This document shows, in pieces, positions 53,363 through 62,575 of a stretch of 64,000 nt of DNA (positions within the stretch are counted from its first letter, which is position 1; every line of letters starts with the position of its first letter). Source of the stretch: Paenirhodobacter populi (lineage in GTDB: Bacteria; Pseudomonadota; Alphaproteobacteria; Rhodobacterales; Rhodobacteraceae); the NCBI RefSeq assembly GCF_004022215.1, contig NZ_SAUZ01000009.1, positions 113,908 to 177,907 of the forward strand, written 5' to 3'. A program made the translations under genes and the position numbers. The notes under the pieces were generated by a model. The model worked only from the letters and a program-made list of their open reading frames with translations, did not search any database and was not told the origin of the DNA.

Positions 53363-53377
53363 AATATATGATATATT
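53363..53377 (+). promoter_or_regulatory. AT-rich palindrome AATATATGATATATT before second binding-protein gene
   Basis: A 15-bp odd palindrome 53 bp before the binding-protein start, inside an unusually AT-rich patch. Its pattern parallels ATGCATGATGCAT with G-to-A and C-to-T in both arms. It may be an internal promoter/operator of operon 2. Confidence 0.35.
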
Positions 53378-53429
53378 AAAAGTATGGATCGAATCGGGAG
53401 GACGATTCGATCTCGGAGGAGGAACAACA

Positions 53430-54557
53430 ATGAAGCTGACTGCTCTGCTGGCCGGTGCCGGCATGTTTGTGTGTGCCGTTTCGGCGGCCACCGCCCAGGA
53501 TCTGCCTTTCCTGAAGAACGCCGATCATGGAAAAGGTCCGTTCAAGATCGGCTTTTCGAACGGATTCATCGGCAACGCCTGGCGTGCCCAGCATGTTGAC
53601 GGCGTCGAAAAGACGGCGGCCGAGCTGAAAGCTGCCGGTGTCCTGTCCGATGTCATCGTCGTCAATTCCACATCGGGCGCCTCGGGCCAGATCTCGCAGA
53701 TCAATGCGCTGCTGGCACAGGGGATCGACGCACTGGTCATCAACCCGGTCTCGGCCGAACCGTTGATGCCCATCGTCCAGCGCGCCATCGACAGCGGCGT
53801 GCTGGTGGTGGTGGCCGACAACCCGCTGCCGATGGACAATGTGCTGAACGTCTCGCTCGACCATTCGCAATACTGGGGGATCTCGACCGAATGGCTGGTC
53901 GACGCCATCGGCGGCAAGGGCGACATCGTCGCGATCGAGGGGCTTGCAGGCAATACGGCCAACGACTGGCGGGTCCGGGCGCGTGACGAGGTTCTGGCAC
54001 GTCACCCCGATGTCAGGCTGCTCGCCTCGGTGACCGGCGGATGGGATCAGGCCCAGGCCCGCGAGGCCATGTCGGGGCTTCTCGCCGCCCATGGCGACAA
54101 GATCGACGGGGTGCTGATCCAGGAAGTGATGAACGAGGGCGTGATCCGCGCCTACAGGGCTGCGGGTGTATCCCGGCCACCGCTGACGGGCGATTACGTG
54201 CTGTCCTACCTCAAGCTCTGGAAGAACGATCCCGATCTGCGGACTGTCGCCGTCGCCAACCCGCCCGGTGTCGGATCGGACGCCGTGCGCATCGCCGCCG
54301 AGATTCTTTCGGGCAGCAAGCTCGACACGGACAAGCTGGTGCCCAATCCGCTGAACCCGTCGTTCAATAACACGATCCTGATCCCCGAACCCTATGTGGT
54401 CGAGCGTGAGGCCAACACCTCGCGGCCCTGGTGCAGCGAACAGGTCCAATGCATCTCGCTCGACGAAGCCATCGCGCTGCTCGATGGCCGGTCGGATGCC
54501 GACTCGCTCGACAAAACGCTCACTCAGGATGAAGTGCGCACGCTCTATTTCCGCTGA
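53430..54557 (+). CDS. Ribose-type periplasmic sugar-binding protein (operon 2)
   Basis: A 375-residue type I binding protein with a signal peptide (about residues 1-23, ending SAATAQ). The mature start has FKIGFSNGFIGNAWRAQHVD, then ASGQISQINALLAQGIDALV and NPVSAEPLMPIVQRAIDSGV, the classic family sequence. The hinge region GVLIQEVMNEGVIRAYRAAG lies near 225. It differs clearly from the operon 1 protein, so the two importers probably carry different molecules or are not simple duplicates. GGAGGAGG precedes the start. Confidence 0.88.
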   Translation: MKLTALLAGAGMFVCAVSAATAQDLPFLKNADHGKGPFKIGFSNGFIGNAWRAQHVDGVEKTAAELKAAGVLSDVIVVNSTSGASGQISQINALLAQGIDALVINPVSAEPLMPIVQRAIDSGVLVVVADNPLPMDNVLNVSLDHSQYWGISTEWLVDAIGGKGDIVAIEGLAGNTANDWRVRARDEVLARHPDVRLLASVTGGWDQAQAREAMSGLLAAHGDKIDGVLIQEVMNEGVIRAYRAAGVSRPPLTGDYVLSYLKLWKNDPDLRTVAVANPPGVGSDAVRIAAEILSGSKLDTDKLVPNPLNPSFNNTILIPEPYVVEREANTSRPWCSEQVQCISLDEAIALLDGRSDADSLDKTLTQDEVRTLYFR

Positions 54558-54635
54558 GCCCCTGCCCTGCACTTTCTTCCGCGCCCGATCCCTCGGAAGG
54601 GGCGCAGATCTGTCCGTGACGGAGGATATGACCGG

Positions 54636-56120
54636 ATGACGCTGGTCCTTGATGGAATAACACGGGTCTTCGGCCCGGTCCGGGCGCTTGACGATGTCTC
54701 GCTGACCGTCGGACCGGGCGAATGCCGGGCGCTCTATGGCGGCAATGGCTCGGGCAAGAGCACGTTGGCGAAAATCGCCAGCGGAACATTGGCGCCGGAT
54801 ACCGGGCGTGTCCTTGTCGATGATCGCCCGCTCGGACGCGCCGATCCGGCACGCGCCCGGTCGCTCGGCGTCGGCATGACCTTTCAGGAACTCAGCCTGA
54901 TCCCCCTGCTGACGGCAGGGGAGAATGTGGTTCTGACCGACATGCCGGGGCGCGCCGGTCTACTGCGCGACACCGCCCGCGCCGACCAGATGGCGCAGGC
55001 TGCCCTTGCGCCGGTGGGTCTCGCAGGGCGGCGTGACCTGCCGGTCAGCATATTGCAGACCGGCGAAAAATATCTCATCGAGCTCGCCAAGGCGCTTCAG
55101 TCCCGGCCCCGCTGGCTCATCATCGATGAACTGACCGCGACCATGCATGCCTCCGAGGTCGATGTCTTCGCGGGGTTGCTGGCGGATCATCTCGCCCAAG
55201 GCGGCGGTGCGCTCTTCGTCAGTCATCGCCTGCCCGAACTGCGCCGCTTCTGCGACACGATCTCGGTCCTGCGCAACGGCAAACTGGTCTTCGATGGCGC
55301 GCTCGCCGGTGTCGGCGACGACGAGCTGGTGAAATGGGCCGGCGGCGGGCACCGGGATGCGCCGGCGCTGATGGCCCCGGCGCGGGACGGCGAAGTGCGG
55401 GTGAAGGCGAAGGCGATCCGCCCCCTTCCCCATGCTCAGCCGCTCGACCTCGACTTCCGGGCCGGCGAGATCACCGGCATCGGCGGCCTGCCCGATCAGG
55501 GGCAGAAACAGGTCCTGCGGCTTCTTGCGGGGCTTCGCGCGCCGTCACCCGGCGAAAGCGTCAGCCTCGACGGTGAGACGCTGCCTCTCGGCTCCGCCGC
55601 GGCGATGGCGGCGAAAGGTATCTCCTTCGTGTCGGGGGATCGCGACGAAATGGTGTTTGCGCCGCGCTCGATCCGCGAGAACATGCTCGCCCCCTTCGCC
55701 GCGATGCGCGGCCTGAAGATGCCTTCCGACGCGGAGATCACCGCCGCACTGGAACGTCTCTCGACCCGGCACGCAGGGATTTCACGTCCGATCGGGGGAC
55801 TTTCGGGCGGCAACCAGCAAAAGATCCTGGTAGCGCGCTGCCTGCTCCTGAACCCGCGGCTGATCCTCGCCGAGGATTGCACCAAGGGGATCGACGTTGC
55901 CGCGCGCAACGACGTGCATCACCTGCTGCGTGAACTGGCGCATGTCCAGGGCACGACCGTGATCGTGACCTCCTCCGACGATCAGGAATTGGCCGAGCTG
56001 TGCGATCGGGTGCTGGTGCTCGATGGCGGCCGGATGATCGCCGAATTGGCCCGGGCGGAGGGCAGGCTCGACGCTCAGGCCATCGTCTCGGCCTATATGA
56101 AGCAGGAAAGGGCTGCATGA
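54636..56120 (+). CDS. Ribose-type ABC transporter ATPase with unusual Walker B motifs (operon 2)
   Basis: A 494-residue two-domain ATPase. Domain 1 has Walker A GGNGSGKST, C-loop region LQTGEKYLIELAKAL (usually LSxxEQQ) and Walker B WLIIDELTATM in which the usual Pro after DE is Leu. Domain 2 has signature LSGGNQQK but Walker B LILAEDCTKGID, where the common DEPT becomes AEDCT. His of the H-loop (FVSHRL) is kept in domain 1. The protein is otherwise full-length and starts the importer core of operon 2, overlapping the next permease by four bases. Confidence 0.86.
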   Translation: MTLVLDGITRVFGPVRALDDVSLTVGPGECRALYGGNGSGKSTLAKIASGTLAPDTGRVLVDDRPLGRADPARARSLGVGMTFQELSLIPLLTAGENVVLTDMPGRAGLLRDTARADQMAQAALAPVGLAGRRDLPVSILQTGEKYLIELAKALQSRPRWLIIDELTATMHASEVDVFAGLLADHLAQGGGALFVSHRLPELRRFCDTISVLRNGKLVFDGALAGVGDDELVKWAGGGHRDAPALMAPARDGEVRVKAKAIRPLPHAQPLDLDFRAGEITGIGGLPDQGQKQVLRLLAGLRAPSPGESVSLDGETLPLGSAAAMAAKGISFVSGDRDEMVFAPRSIRENMLAPFAAMRGLKMPSDAEITAALERLSTRHAGISRPIGGLSGGNQQKILVARCLLLNPRLILAEDCTKGIDVAARNDVHHLLRELAHVQGTTVIVTSSDDQELAELCDRVLVLDGGRMIAELARAEGRLDAQAIVSAYMKQERAA

Positions 56121-57106
56121 TGCTGCGGCAAATCTGGTCTCACTCAAGCTTTCCCGCCGGAGTTCTGGCGGCGCTGGCACTGATCTTCGCGCTGAGCGTG
56201 AACCCCGGCCTGTTGACCACCGGTTCGATGATCGGCTGGTCGACCTCGCAGCTCGGGCTGTGGACGGCTGTGCTCGGGCAGACGCTGGCGCTGATGGGAC
56301 GCGGGATCGATCTGTCGATCGGATCAGCGGTCAGTCTGGTCAATGTCTCGGCCATTGCGCTTTTCGAGGCAGGCTGGCCACTGACCGCCGTGGTCCCCGC
56401 GACGCTTGTCCTCGGTCTCGCGATCGGTGCACTGAATGGCGCACTGGTGGGCGGGCTTCGGCTCAATCCGCTGCTCGCGACCTTCGCTACCTCATTCGTT
56501 CTTCTGGGACTCGCGCTGCAGATCCGTCCCGCGCCGGGCGGCATGGCGCCGATGCCGGCGGTCATGTTCCTCAACGGCGCGAGCTGGGGGATCCCGAACG
56601 CCATGCTGCTGTTCGTTCTGGTGCTGTTGCTGTGGGCGCTGATCGCGGCCAGCCTGTTCTGGATTCGGCTGCGCGCGGTCGGAACAGATCCGGTCAGGGC
56701 ATGGAATTCCGGCTTGCCGGTGCAATGGCTGAAATTCGGCAGTTACACGCTGGCCGGCCTGTTCACCGGCCTTTCCGGCCTGTTCGTGACGCTCTGCGTC
56801 GGCGCGGGCGATCCGCTTTTCGCTCAGCCTTACACGCTCCTGACCATCGCCGGTGCGGTGATCGGCGGCGTCGCCCTGAATGGCGGCAGCGGCAGCGGTT
56901 ACGGCGCGGTTCTGGGCGCGGTCTTCGTCGGACTGACAAGCGACATCGCGCTTGGAATCGGCATCTCGCCCTTCTTCCAGCAACTGATCGTCGGCTGTGT
57001 GTTGCTCGTCGGGCTCGCCATTGTGGTGCTTTCGGGCCGCTGGCTTCAGCAAAAGAGCAACGCGGCCCTCATCACCGCCTCGGCCCACAGGGGAGAAAGA
57101 GCATGA
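56117..57106 (+). CDS. Ribose-type ABC transporter permease (operon 2, first permease)
   Basis: A 329-residue RbsC-type membrane protein with the signature LMGRGIDLSIGSAVSLVNVS near residue 60 and the C-terminal GGVALNGGSGSGYGAVLGAV. The ATG at 56117 overlaps the ATPase stop; an upstream open frame to 56000 is out-of-frame ATPase sequence. It is paired with the next gene, which overlaps it by four bases, as a heterodimeric pore. Confidence 0.88.
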   Translation: MMLRQIWSHSSFPAGVLAALALIFALSVNPGLLTTGSMIGWSTSQLGLWTAVLGQTLALMGRGIDLSIGSAVSLVNVSAIALFEAGWPLTAVVPATLVLGLAIGALNGALVGGLRLNPLLATFATSFVLLGLALQIRPAPGGMAPMPAVMFLNGASWGIPNAMLLFVLVLLLWALIAASLFWIRLRAVGTDPVRAWNSGLPVQWLKFGSYTLAGLFTGLSGLFVTLCVGAGDPLFAQPYTLLTIAGAVIGGVALNGGSGSGYGAVLGAVFVGLTSDIALGIGISPFFQQLIVGCVLLVGLAIVVLSGRWLQQKSNAALITASAHRGERA

Positions 57107-58071
57107 GTGCGCGCCTCGCAAATATTTCCCTCGGCCGGACATCCCTTGGCCGGATCCCGCATGTCGGTAGTCTGGGAATCATCCTCGCCCTGCTGATCCT
57201 CGGGCAGCTCGTCAATCCGTCCTTCCTTTCGCCGATGAACCTGTGGGCGGTGCTGTCGGTCTCTGCCTTGCTCGCCGTGGCGAGCGCCGGCCAGACACTG
57301 GTGATCATCTCGGGCAATCAGGGCATCGATCTCTCGGTCGGCTCGGTCATGACGCTGACGGCGCTGATCGTCTCGGGCATGGCCGGCAGTTCGGATGCCG
57401 CGGTGCCGATGGCGCTTGCGGTGGTGCTGGGGCTCGGCACGCTGATCGGGCTCGCGAACGGGATCGGGGCGCGCTTCCTCGGCCTCTATCCGCTGGTGGT
57501 GACGCTCGGGGGCTCCTTCGTGGTCGAGGGGCTTGGCCTCGTCTATGCCCGTTCCCGCCCGCCGCAGATGCCCGGCCCGATGATCGAGAACATTGGCATC
57601 GGCCGTTTCCTCGGCATTCCGTGGCTCGTGCTGATCGGCGCGGTGGTGACGGTCGCGATGACCCTGCTTCTGCGCAAAAGCCGCTACGGTCGGCAACTCT
57701 ATCTGGTCGGCTCGAACATCCGCGCCGCCAGCGCGGCGGGCATTCCGGTCACCCGGGTGCTTCTGACGACATGGGCCGCAAGCGGCTTTCTCGCGGCCTT
57801 CGCCGGCGTGCTGCTCTATGGCTATGTCGCCTCGGCCAATCTCTCGGTGGGCGCGCCCTACACGATGATGTCCATCGCCGCGGCGGTGATCGGCGGCACC
57901 GCGCTGTCGGGCGGCGCGGGATCCTTCGTGGGCACCGTGCTCGGCGCGGTGATCTTCAGCCTGATCACCAATCTTCTGATCATGCTCGGACTGGGACCGG
58001 CGCTGCGCTATGCGATCAGCGGCCTCGTCCTGATCCTTGTTCTCTTCGCCACCTCGCGCGACGCGCGCTGA
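57103..58071 (+). CDS. Ribose-type ABC transporter permease (operon 2, second permease)
   Basis: A 322-residue membrane protein with SGNQGIDLSVGSVMTLTALI near residue 72, LVGSNIRAASAAGIPVTRVL near 205 and GGTALSGGAGSFVGTVLGAV near the C-terminus, all RbsC-family features. The ATG at 57103 overlaps the preceding stop. A very long open frame starting at 56260 covers the same DNA but its first part is an out-of-frame shadow of the previous gene. The cyclase-family gene follows 17 bases downstream. Confidence 0.88.
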   Translation: MSARLANISLGRTSLGRIPHVGSLGIILALLILGQLVNPSFLSPMNLWAVLSVSALLAVASAGQTLVIISGNQGIDLSVGSVMTLTALIVSGMAGSSDAAVPMALAVVLGLGTLIGLANGIGARFLGLYPLVVTLGGSFVVEGLGLVYARSRPPQMPGPMIENIGIGRFLGIPWLVLIGAVVTVAMTLLLRKSRYGRQLYLVGSNIRAASAAGIPVTRVLLTTWAASGFLAAFAGVLLYGYVASANLSVGAPYTMMSIAAAVIGGTALSGGAGSFVGTVLGAVIFSLITNLLIMLGLGPALRYAISGLVLILVLFATSRDAR

Positions 58072-58088
58072 TCCAAGGAGGAATGACC

Positions 58089-59063
58089 ATGTGTGACGCC
58101 CATGCCGGAAAGCCGGTCCCCCATATGCGCGAACTGCTCGAAGGCTTGCCGAAGAACTGGGGCCGCTGGGGCGAGAACGATGAGGTCGGCGCCCTGAACT
58201 TCCTCGACGCGGCCGAGGTCCTGCGCGGCGTCGCCTCGGTGAAAAGCGGCAAGACCTTCACGCTGCAGGTGCAGATGGGTCACCCGAAGGGCGATCCGGT
58301 CTGGCCGGGTCGCACCGGCGCGCAGCGGTTCAACATCATGGACAAGGGCGATTTCCTCTGCGGCGCGGGCAAGGAATCGCCAGGCAACCACGAATTCGCC
58401 GATGACGTGATGATCATGTACCTGCAGGGCTCAACGCAATACGACGCGCTCGGCCATGTCTGGTACGACGATCACATCTACAACGGCTATGACGCGAAGA
58501 CCACGGCGGGCAGTCTGAAGAAGGCCAGCGTCCTGCCCATCGCCGAGCGCGGTATCGTCGGCCGCGGCATCCTGATCGACATGGCCCGCCATCGCGGCAA
58601 GGAGGTGCTCGACAAGGGCGAGACCTTCGACCACCGCGACCTGATGGAGGCCGCGCGCGCCCAGGGCTGCGAGATCGCCAAGCACGACATTCTGCTGATC
58701 CGCACCGGCTGGATCGGGTCCTACTACCGCCGCGAGAAGGAGGAATTCTACGCCGATTTCATCGAACCGGGCCTGACATTCTCGCGCGAGCTGGTCGAAT
58801 GGTTCCACGAGATGGAACTGGTCAATCTCGTCACCGACACGATCGCCAACGAGGTGACGGCCGATCCCGAGACCGGCGTGGTGATCCCGCTCCACTGCGC
58901 ATTGATGCGCAATCTGGGGGTGACCTTCACCGAGATCACCGCGCTCGATACACTGGCGCAGGATTGCGCGGCGGACGGACAGTGGACGTTCCTCTACACC
59001 GCCGCGCCGCTGAAGGTGGTCGGCGGCTCCGGGGCGCCCGTCAATCCGGTGGTGATCAAGTAA
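58089..59063 (+). CDS. Cyclase family hydrolase (kynurenine formamidase-like fold)
   Basis: A 324-residue protein of the metal-dependent cyclase superfamily that includes kynurenine formamidase. The metal-site motif, usually HxGTHxDxPxH or STQ(Y/W)DxxxH, is seen as GSTQYDALGHVWYDDH near residue 118; LIRTGW near 200 and VTDTIANEVTADPETGVVIP (aspartate-based site) follow. Members hydrolyse amides, lactones or isatin. ATG 58089 lies seven bases after AGGAGG, better placed than ATG 58083. As last gene of operon 2 it may open a lactone or similar ring of the imported compound. Confidence 0.86.
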   Translation: MCDAHAGKPVPHMRELLEGLPKNWGRWGENDEVGALNFLDAAEVLRGVASVKSGKTFTLQVQMGHPKGDPVWPGRTGAQRFNIMDKGDFLCGAGKESPGNHEFADDVMIMYLQGSTQYDALGHVWYDDHIYNGYDAKTTAGSLKKASVLPIAERGIVGRGILIDMARHRGKEVLDKGETFDHRDLMEAARAQGCEIAKHDILLIRTGWIGSYYRREKEEFYADFIEPGLTFSRELVEWFHEMELVNLVTDTIANEVTADPETGVVIPLHCALMRNLGVTFTEITALDTLAQDCAADGQWTFLYTAAPLKVVGGSGAPVNPVVIK

Positions 59064-59567
59064 CGGGTGCAGATTGCGCCGGGGGCATCCGGCAGCGGAT
59101 GGCTCCCGGCGGATTCGAACAGACAGATACAATTTGCGTCAACCATTGAACCCATGATCGCTCATTGGTCTGACCTCTTTCCTGCATTCTCGGTCGAGAG
59201 GAATGCGGATCCGCCCCTCAAGAATGTCCAGGTGCATGCCAGCATGCTCACCGGGCTACATGCCCCCGGGTGACCCACCCTGGCACACGGATGCCGTCGG
59301 GGGGCGGTCACATCATGTGTGGGTAGCCCCGGTTAGAGCGGGCTGTCGCCTCGGCTGGCGTCATATGATCGAAGGCGTCCATGGTCAGGCCTTTGGTCGG
59401 AGCGCTGTGCTCCATGGCCGGTATGGGATCCGCGGGCTGTGGTCAAAACATCAAAACGAGCTCGAAGCTTCCCATGTGACACTGATTTCCCCAACCCCGA
59501 TCTGTCCGATCGATTTCACACAAGCTTCAGCTTCTCCCGCATTTTCGAGGCTGCGCTGCTGACCGCA
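59064..59567. other. Gene-free interval between sugar operon 2 and the IS110 remnant
   Basis: Roughly 500 bases without a recognisable gene. The right half probably contains the downstream flank of the IS110-type element, but I could not fix an end. No clear T-rich hairpin was seen directly after the cyclase gene. Confidence 0.45.
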
Positions 59568-60616
59568 TCAGTTCGCCGTCAGCGGTCCTCCTCGAAACTC
59601 TTCATCCTTCGTGATCATGGCCCACAGCATGCGGGCCGTTCGTGGTTTGCTCGGACCAGTGGTGCGTCACCGCTCACTGTTCGCCAGCGCGATGGCGGCG
59701 GGCATCCGTGGTTTGCGTGCCAAAATCCGGCCCAACCAAGAGCTTTCCGCGGGTGGCCGGATCCTGACACCAGAGATCCCGGCCATCGCGCCAATGATCA
59801 GCAAGCGCCGGATATGGCGCTGAGCCGACTTGCTCGTGCGTCCAAGTTTTTGTTTGCCACCGCTGGAATGCTGTCGCGGGACGAGGCCCAGCCAGGCCGA
59901 GAAATCCCTTCCCTGACGGAAACTATCCATCGGTGGTGCGAAAGCCGCCAGTGCCATCGCGGTAATAGGGCCTACGCCGGGCATCTTCTGCAGTCGGGCC
60001 GAGAACCGCGACCGTCTGCTGGCCGTCGTGATCTGTTAAGCCCGGTGACCCGCTGCGACAGACCATCGATCGGATCAAAACAAAGCTGCGCCATGTGGCG
60101 GACCACAGCGGGAAGATCGTCTGACCCGGCGCCCGGCTGCGGAACGGCCCACAGTTTGTCCACGTTCTCCCGACCCTTTCCGGCGACAAGCCCGAATTCA
60201 GCGAGATTCCCGCGCAAGGCCTTGATCACCTGTGTCCGCTGCCCGACCAGCATATCCCGCAGCCTGAAGATCATGCCGAGGCCTTGCTGCTCCGGCGTCT
60301 TCACCTCGACGAAACGCATGGTCGGCCGACTGCCCGCCTCCGCCATGTCGTTTTTCTGGCTCTCCACATACGGTTTGACGAATTTCGGGGCGATCATGCG
60401 CACTTTATGCCCGATGGCCGACAAGGTCCGGGCCCAATGGTGGGCCGTGGCGCAGGCTTCCATCGCAATGATGCACCCGGGCTGCGACTGCATGAACCCG
60501 AAGAACTGCTTGCGCGATAGCTTCTTGCGAAACACCATCTCGCCTTCCGCTGTCGCCCCGTTCAGCTGAAAGGCCTGCTTCGCCAGGTCAACACCGAGAA
60601 TCGAGACTTCCTTCGT
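59568..60616 (-). pseudogene. IS110-family transposase, ACG at start position, internal deletion and frameshifts
   Basis: The minus strand reads KEVSILGVDLAKQAFQL, then IAMEACATAHHWARTL, SQKNDMAEAGSRPTMRF, PEQQGLGMIFRLRDML, and in another frame PGVGPITAMALAAFAPP and WLGLVPRQHSSGGKQKLGRT, ending TARMLWAMITKDEEFRG at a stop 59568-59570. A good ribosome site AGGAGG (60625-60630) is followed eight bases on by ACG where family members have ATG. About nine codons are missing after NDMA (family: DAEAICEAA). At least two frameshifts occur (near 60000 and 59670). Inactive. Confidence 0.78.
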
Positions 60617-60923
60617 GGCCAGTTCCTCCTGATCCTGTCTGGACCACTGTGGCACATAAGCGCCATCAGGAGGGGCTCCCAACCCATCATCAATACCGTA
60701 TGGCAGTATCCCAGCAAAACAACGGCGGGCCGGGACGGTTCAAGACCGCAAGCGCAGGGCCGACGAGATCGGGTGATATCGCTCACTGGCGCCAGAGAGA
60801 TCGTCCCGATGGACCAAGGCCGGTCATGCACTAACTTTCAGGCTGGACCACTCAGGTGGGGCTGATCACGGCCGCCGCCTTCTCTGCGGAAATGAACCGG
60901 TGGCCAAAAGTCCTTTGGAAAAT
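60617..60923. other. Interval between IS110 remnant and MocR gene
   Basis: About 300 bases with no gene on either strand; it should include the left-over end of the IS110-type element and the 3' flank of the MocR gene. Confidence 0.4.
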
Positions 60924-62294
60924 TCAGACGACTGCTCTGGTGCCGGCCGAAGGTTGGGCGATGAGACCGGAAAGCAGGGTGAGACCCTCTTCCAGCACAT
61001 CCCGGTCGGGCGCCACGCCGAGCGAAATTCTCACGGCCTCGATGGGGTGGGCAACGGTTGCGAAAGCCGAGGCAGGCACGATCGATACCCCCGCCAAATT
61101 GGCATATTCGGCGAAATCCGAAGCCCGCCAGTGCTCCGGCAGGCGGAGCCAGAGATGATGTCCGTGCGGGTCGGCAGCATAGTTCAGCGTCCCGAGGGCT
61201 ATGGCAGCAAGCTGCTGACGCGCCCGGTTTTCCACGCGGATCGACTTTGCAATCTCCTCCATAAGGCCGGTCGCGATCCAGCGGCTTGCAAGCGCCGACA
61301 TCAGTGGCGGGGCCATCAGCATCGTCGCACGCATGACACTTGCGAGACGGCGCGCGGCCTGCGCCGAGGGCGCCGCGACATAGGCGACGCGCAATGCGGG
61401 CGTCGCGCATTTCGAAAGGGTGGCGATGTGCCATGTAATGTCGGGCGCAAAGGCGAAGATCGTCGGGGCCGGTTCAGGCAACAAGGCGGCGTAAGGGTCG
61501 TCTTCGACGATAATGACGTCATGCCGCCGCGCGATCTCGGCCAAGGCCCGCCGGCGCTCTTCCGGCAGCGTCGACGTCGTCGGGTTGTCGATGCTCGGGA
61601 TCACGTAGAGCAGCTTGACCTTGCGGTCCCGGCAGGCCTTTTCGAAGGCCTCGGGGAGGATGCCTTCTCCGTCCATGTCCAGCGGCTCGATCACAAGCCC
61701 TTTCTGAATGGCGACCGCCTTCAGCCCGGGATAGGTCATGGCACCGGCGGCGACCACGTCGTTGCGCTGAAGCAGCAGGTCGCAGACGGCAAACAGCGCG
61801 CATTGCGCACCCGCGCTGACAACGAGACGATCCGGCGATATTCCTTCGATCCGGGCGCCGAGCCAACGCGCGGCAGCGGCCCTGTCCGGTTCCGAACCGG
61901 TGCTTTCCTGATAGTGAAGATGCAGCAATCCTGTCGCACCGCCCAGTATCTCCCTCAGACCGCCGGGCAGCAGCTTGCGAAAGTTCACATCGGCAGGCTG
62001 CGGCGGAATGTTCATGCTGAGGTCGATGAGGGATTGCTCTTCCGTCCCGCCATCCTGCGTTTCGGAAACGAACGTGCCACGGCCGGCCTGCGCCGATACG
62101 AGACCGCGCCGCCGCGCCTCGTTGAAGGCTCGTGTCACCGTTGTCAGGTCGACGCCAAGCGCCTCCGCGATGGCGCGCTGAGCCGGCAGGCGATCGCCCC
62201 GCGCCACATGGCCGGAACGAATATCCGCCTCAAGAGCCTCGACGATACCGAGATATTTCATTCTGGCCCCGTCGATCAGCCGCGGTGTCCACAT
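60924..62294 (-). CDS. MocR-type regulator (GntR winged helix fused to PLP aminotransferase-like domain)
   Basis: A 456-residue regulator. Residues 1-75 are a GntR winged helix ([20 protein letters not shown], then [20 protein letters not shown] and AQAGRGTFV). The rest is a fold-type I aminotransferase domain with [20 protein letters not shown], the PLP-contacting [13 protein letters not shown] and DDPY, and the PLP Lys in TLSKC. Such regulators sense vitamin B6, GABA, taurine or other amines. ATG 62294 fits the family start MWTP; a longer frame to 62336 exists. The divergent gene is a decayed hemA, presumably the former target. Confidence 0.9.
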   Translation of the reverse strand: MWTPRLIDGARMKYLGIVEALEADIRSGHVARGDRLPAQRAIAEALGVDLTTVTRAFNEARRRGLVSAQAGRGTFVSETQDGGTEEQSLIDLSMNIPPQPADVNFRKLLPGGLREILGGATGLLHLHYQESTGSEPDRAAAARWLGARIEGISPDRLVVSAGAQCALFAVCDLLLQRNDVVAAGAMTYPGLKAVAIQKGLVIEPLDMDGEGILPEAFEKACRDRKVKLLYVIPSIDNPTTSTLPEERRRALAEIARRHDVIIVEDDPYAALLPEPAPTIFAFAPDITWHIATLSKCATPALRVAYVAAPSAQAARRLASVMRATMLMAPPLMSALASRWIATGLMEEIAKSIRVENRARQQLAAIALGTLNYAADPHGHHLWLRLPEHWRASDFAEYANLAGVSIVPASAFATVAHPIEAVRISLGVAPDRDVLEEGLTLLSGLIAQPSAGTRAVV

Positions 62295-62334
62295 CGTCGT
62301 TGAAATCCCCGTCAGAAGCCATACGCCTATATAC

Positions 62335-62513
62335 AATGTATGGCATTATGTGCAAAGTGATATCTTTTCGTGAGGATGCTCCATAACAAAATCGTTATAT
62401 TACAATAAATTAGTTTATATAACGGATTCTCTCAGCGTTTCCTCCGAGAATGTATGGGCGGAATATCCTTGCAGTTGACGCATACAACGTTTAGGAAATC
62501 ACAAAATGTATGG
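62335..62513 (+). promoter_or_regulatory. Three AATGTATGG direct repeats, MocR/hemA divergent region
   Basis: AATGTATGG occurs at 62335-62343, 62449-62457 and 62505-62513, all in the same orientation, within 280 bp of AT-rich DNA between the MocR gene and the hemA remnant. MocR proteins typically bind direct repeats in such divergent promoters. The first lies just outside the MocR start (autoregulation) and the last about 60 bp before the hemA remnant. Confidence 0.55.
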
Positions 62514-62575
62514 CCCCATGGAGCGCGAGCGTCAACGGTGCCGGCTCGTGATCGTGTAACGCAGGTGAGTGCACC

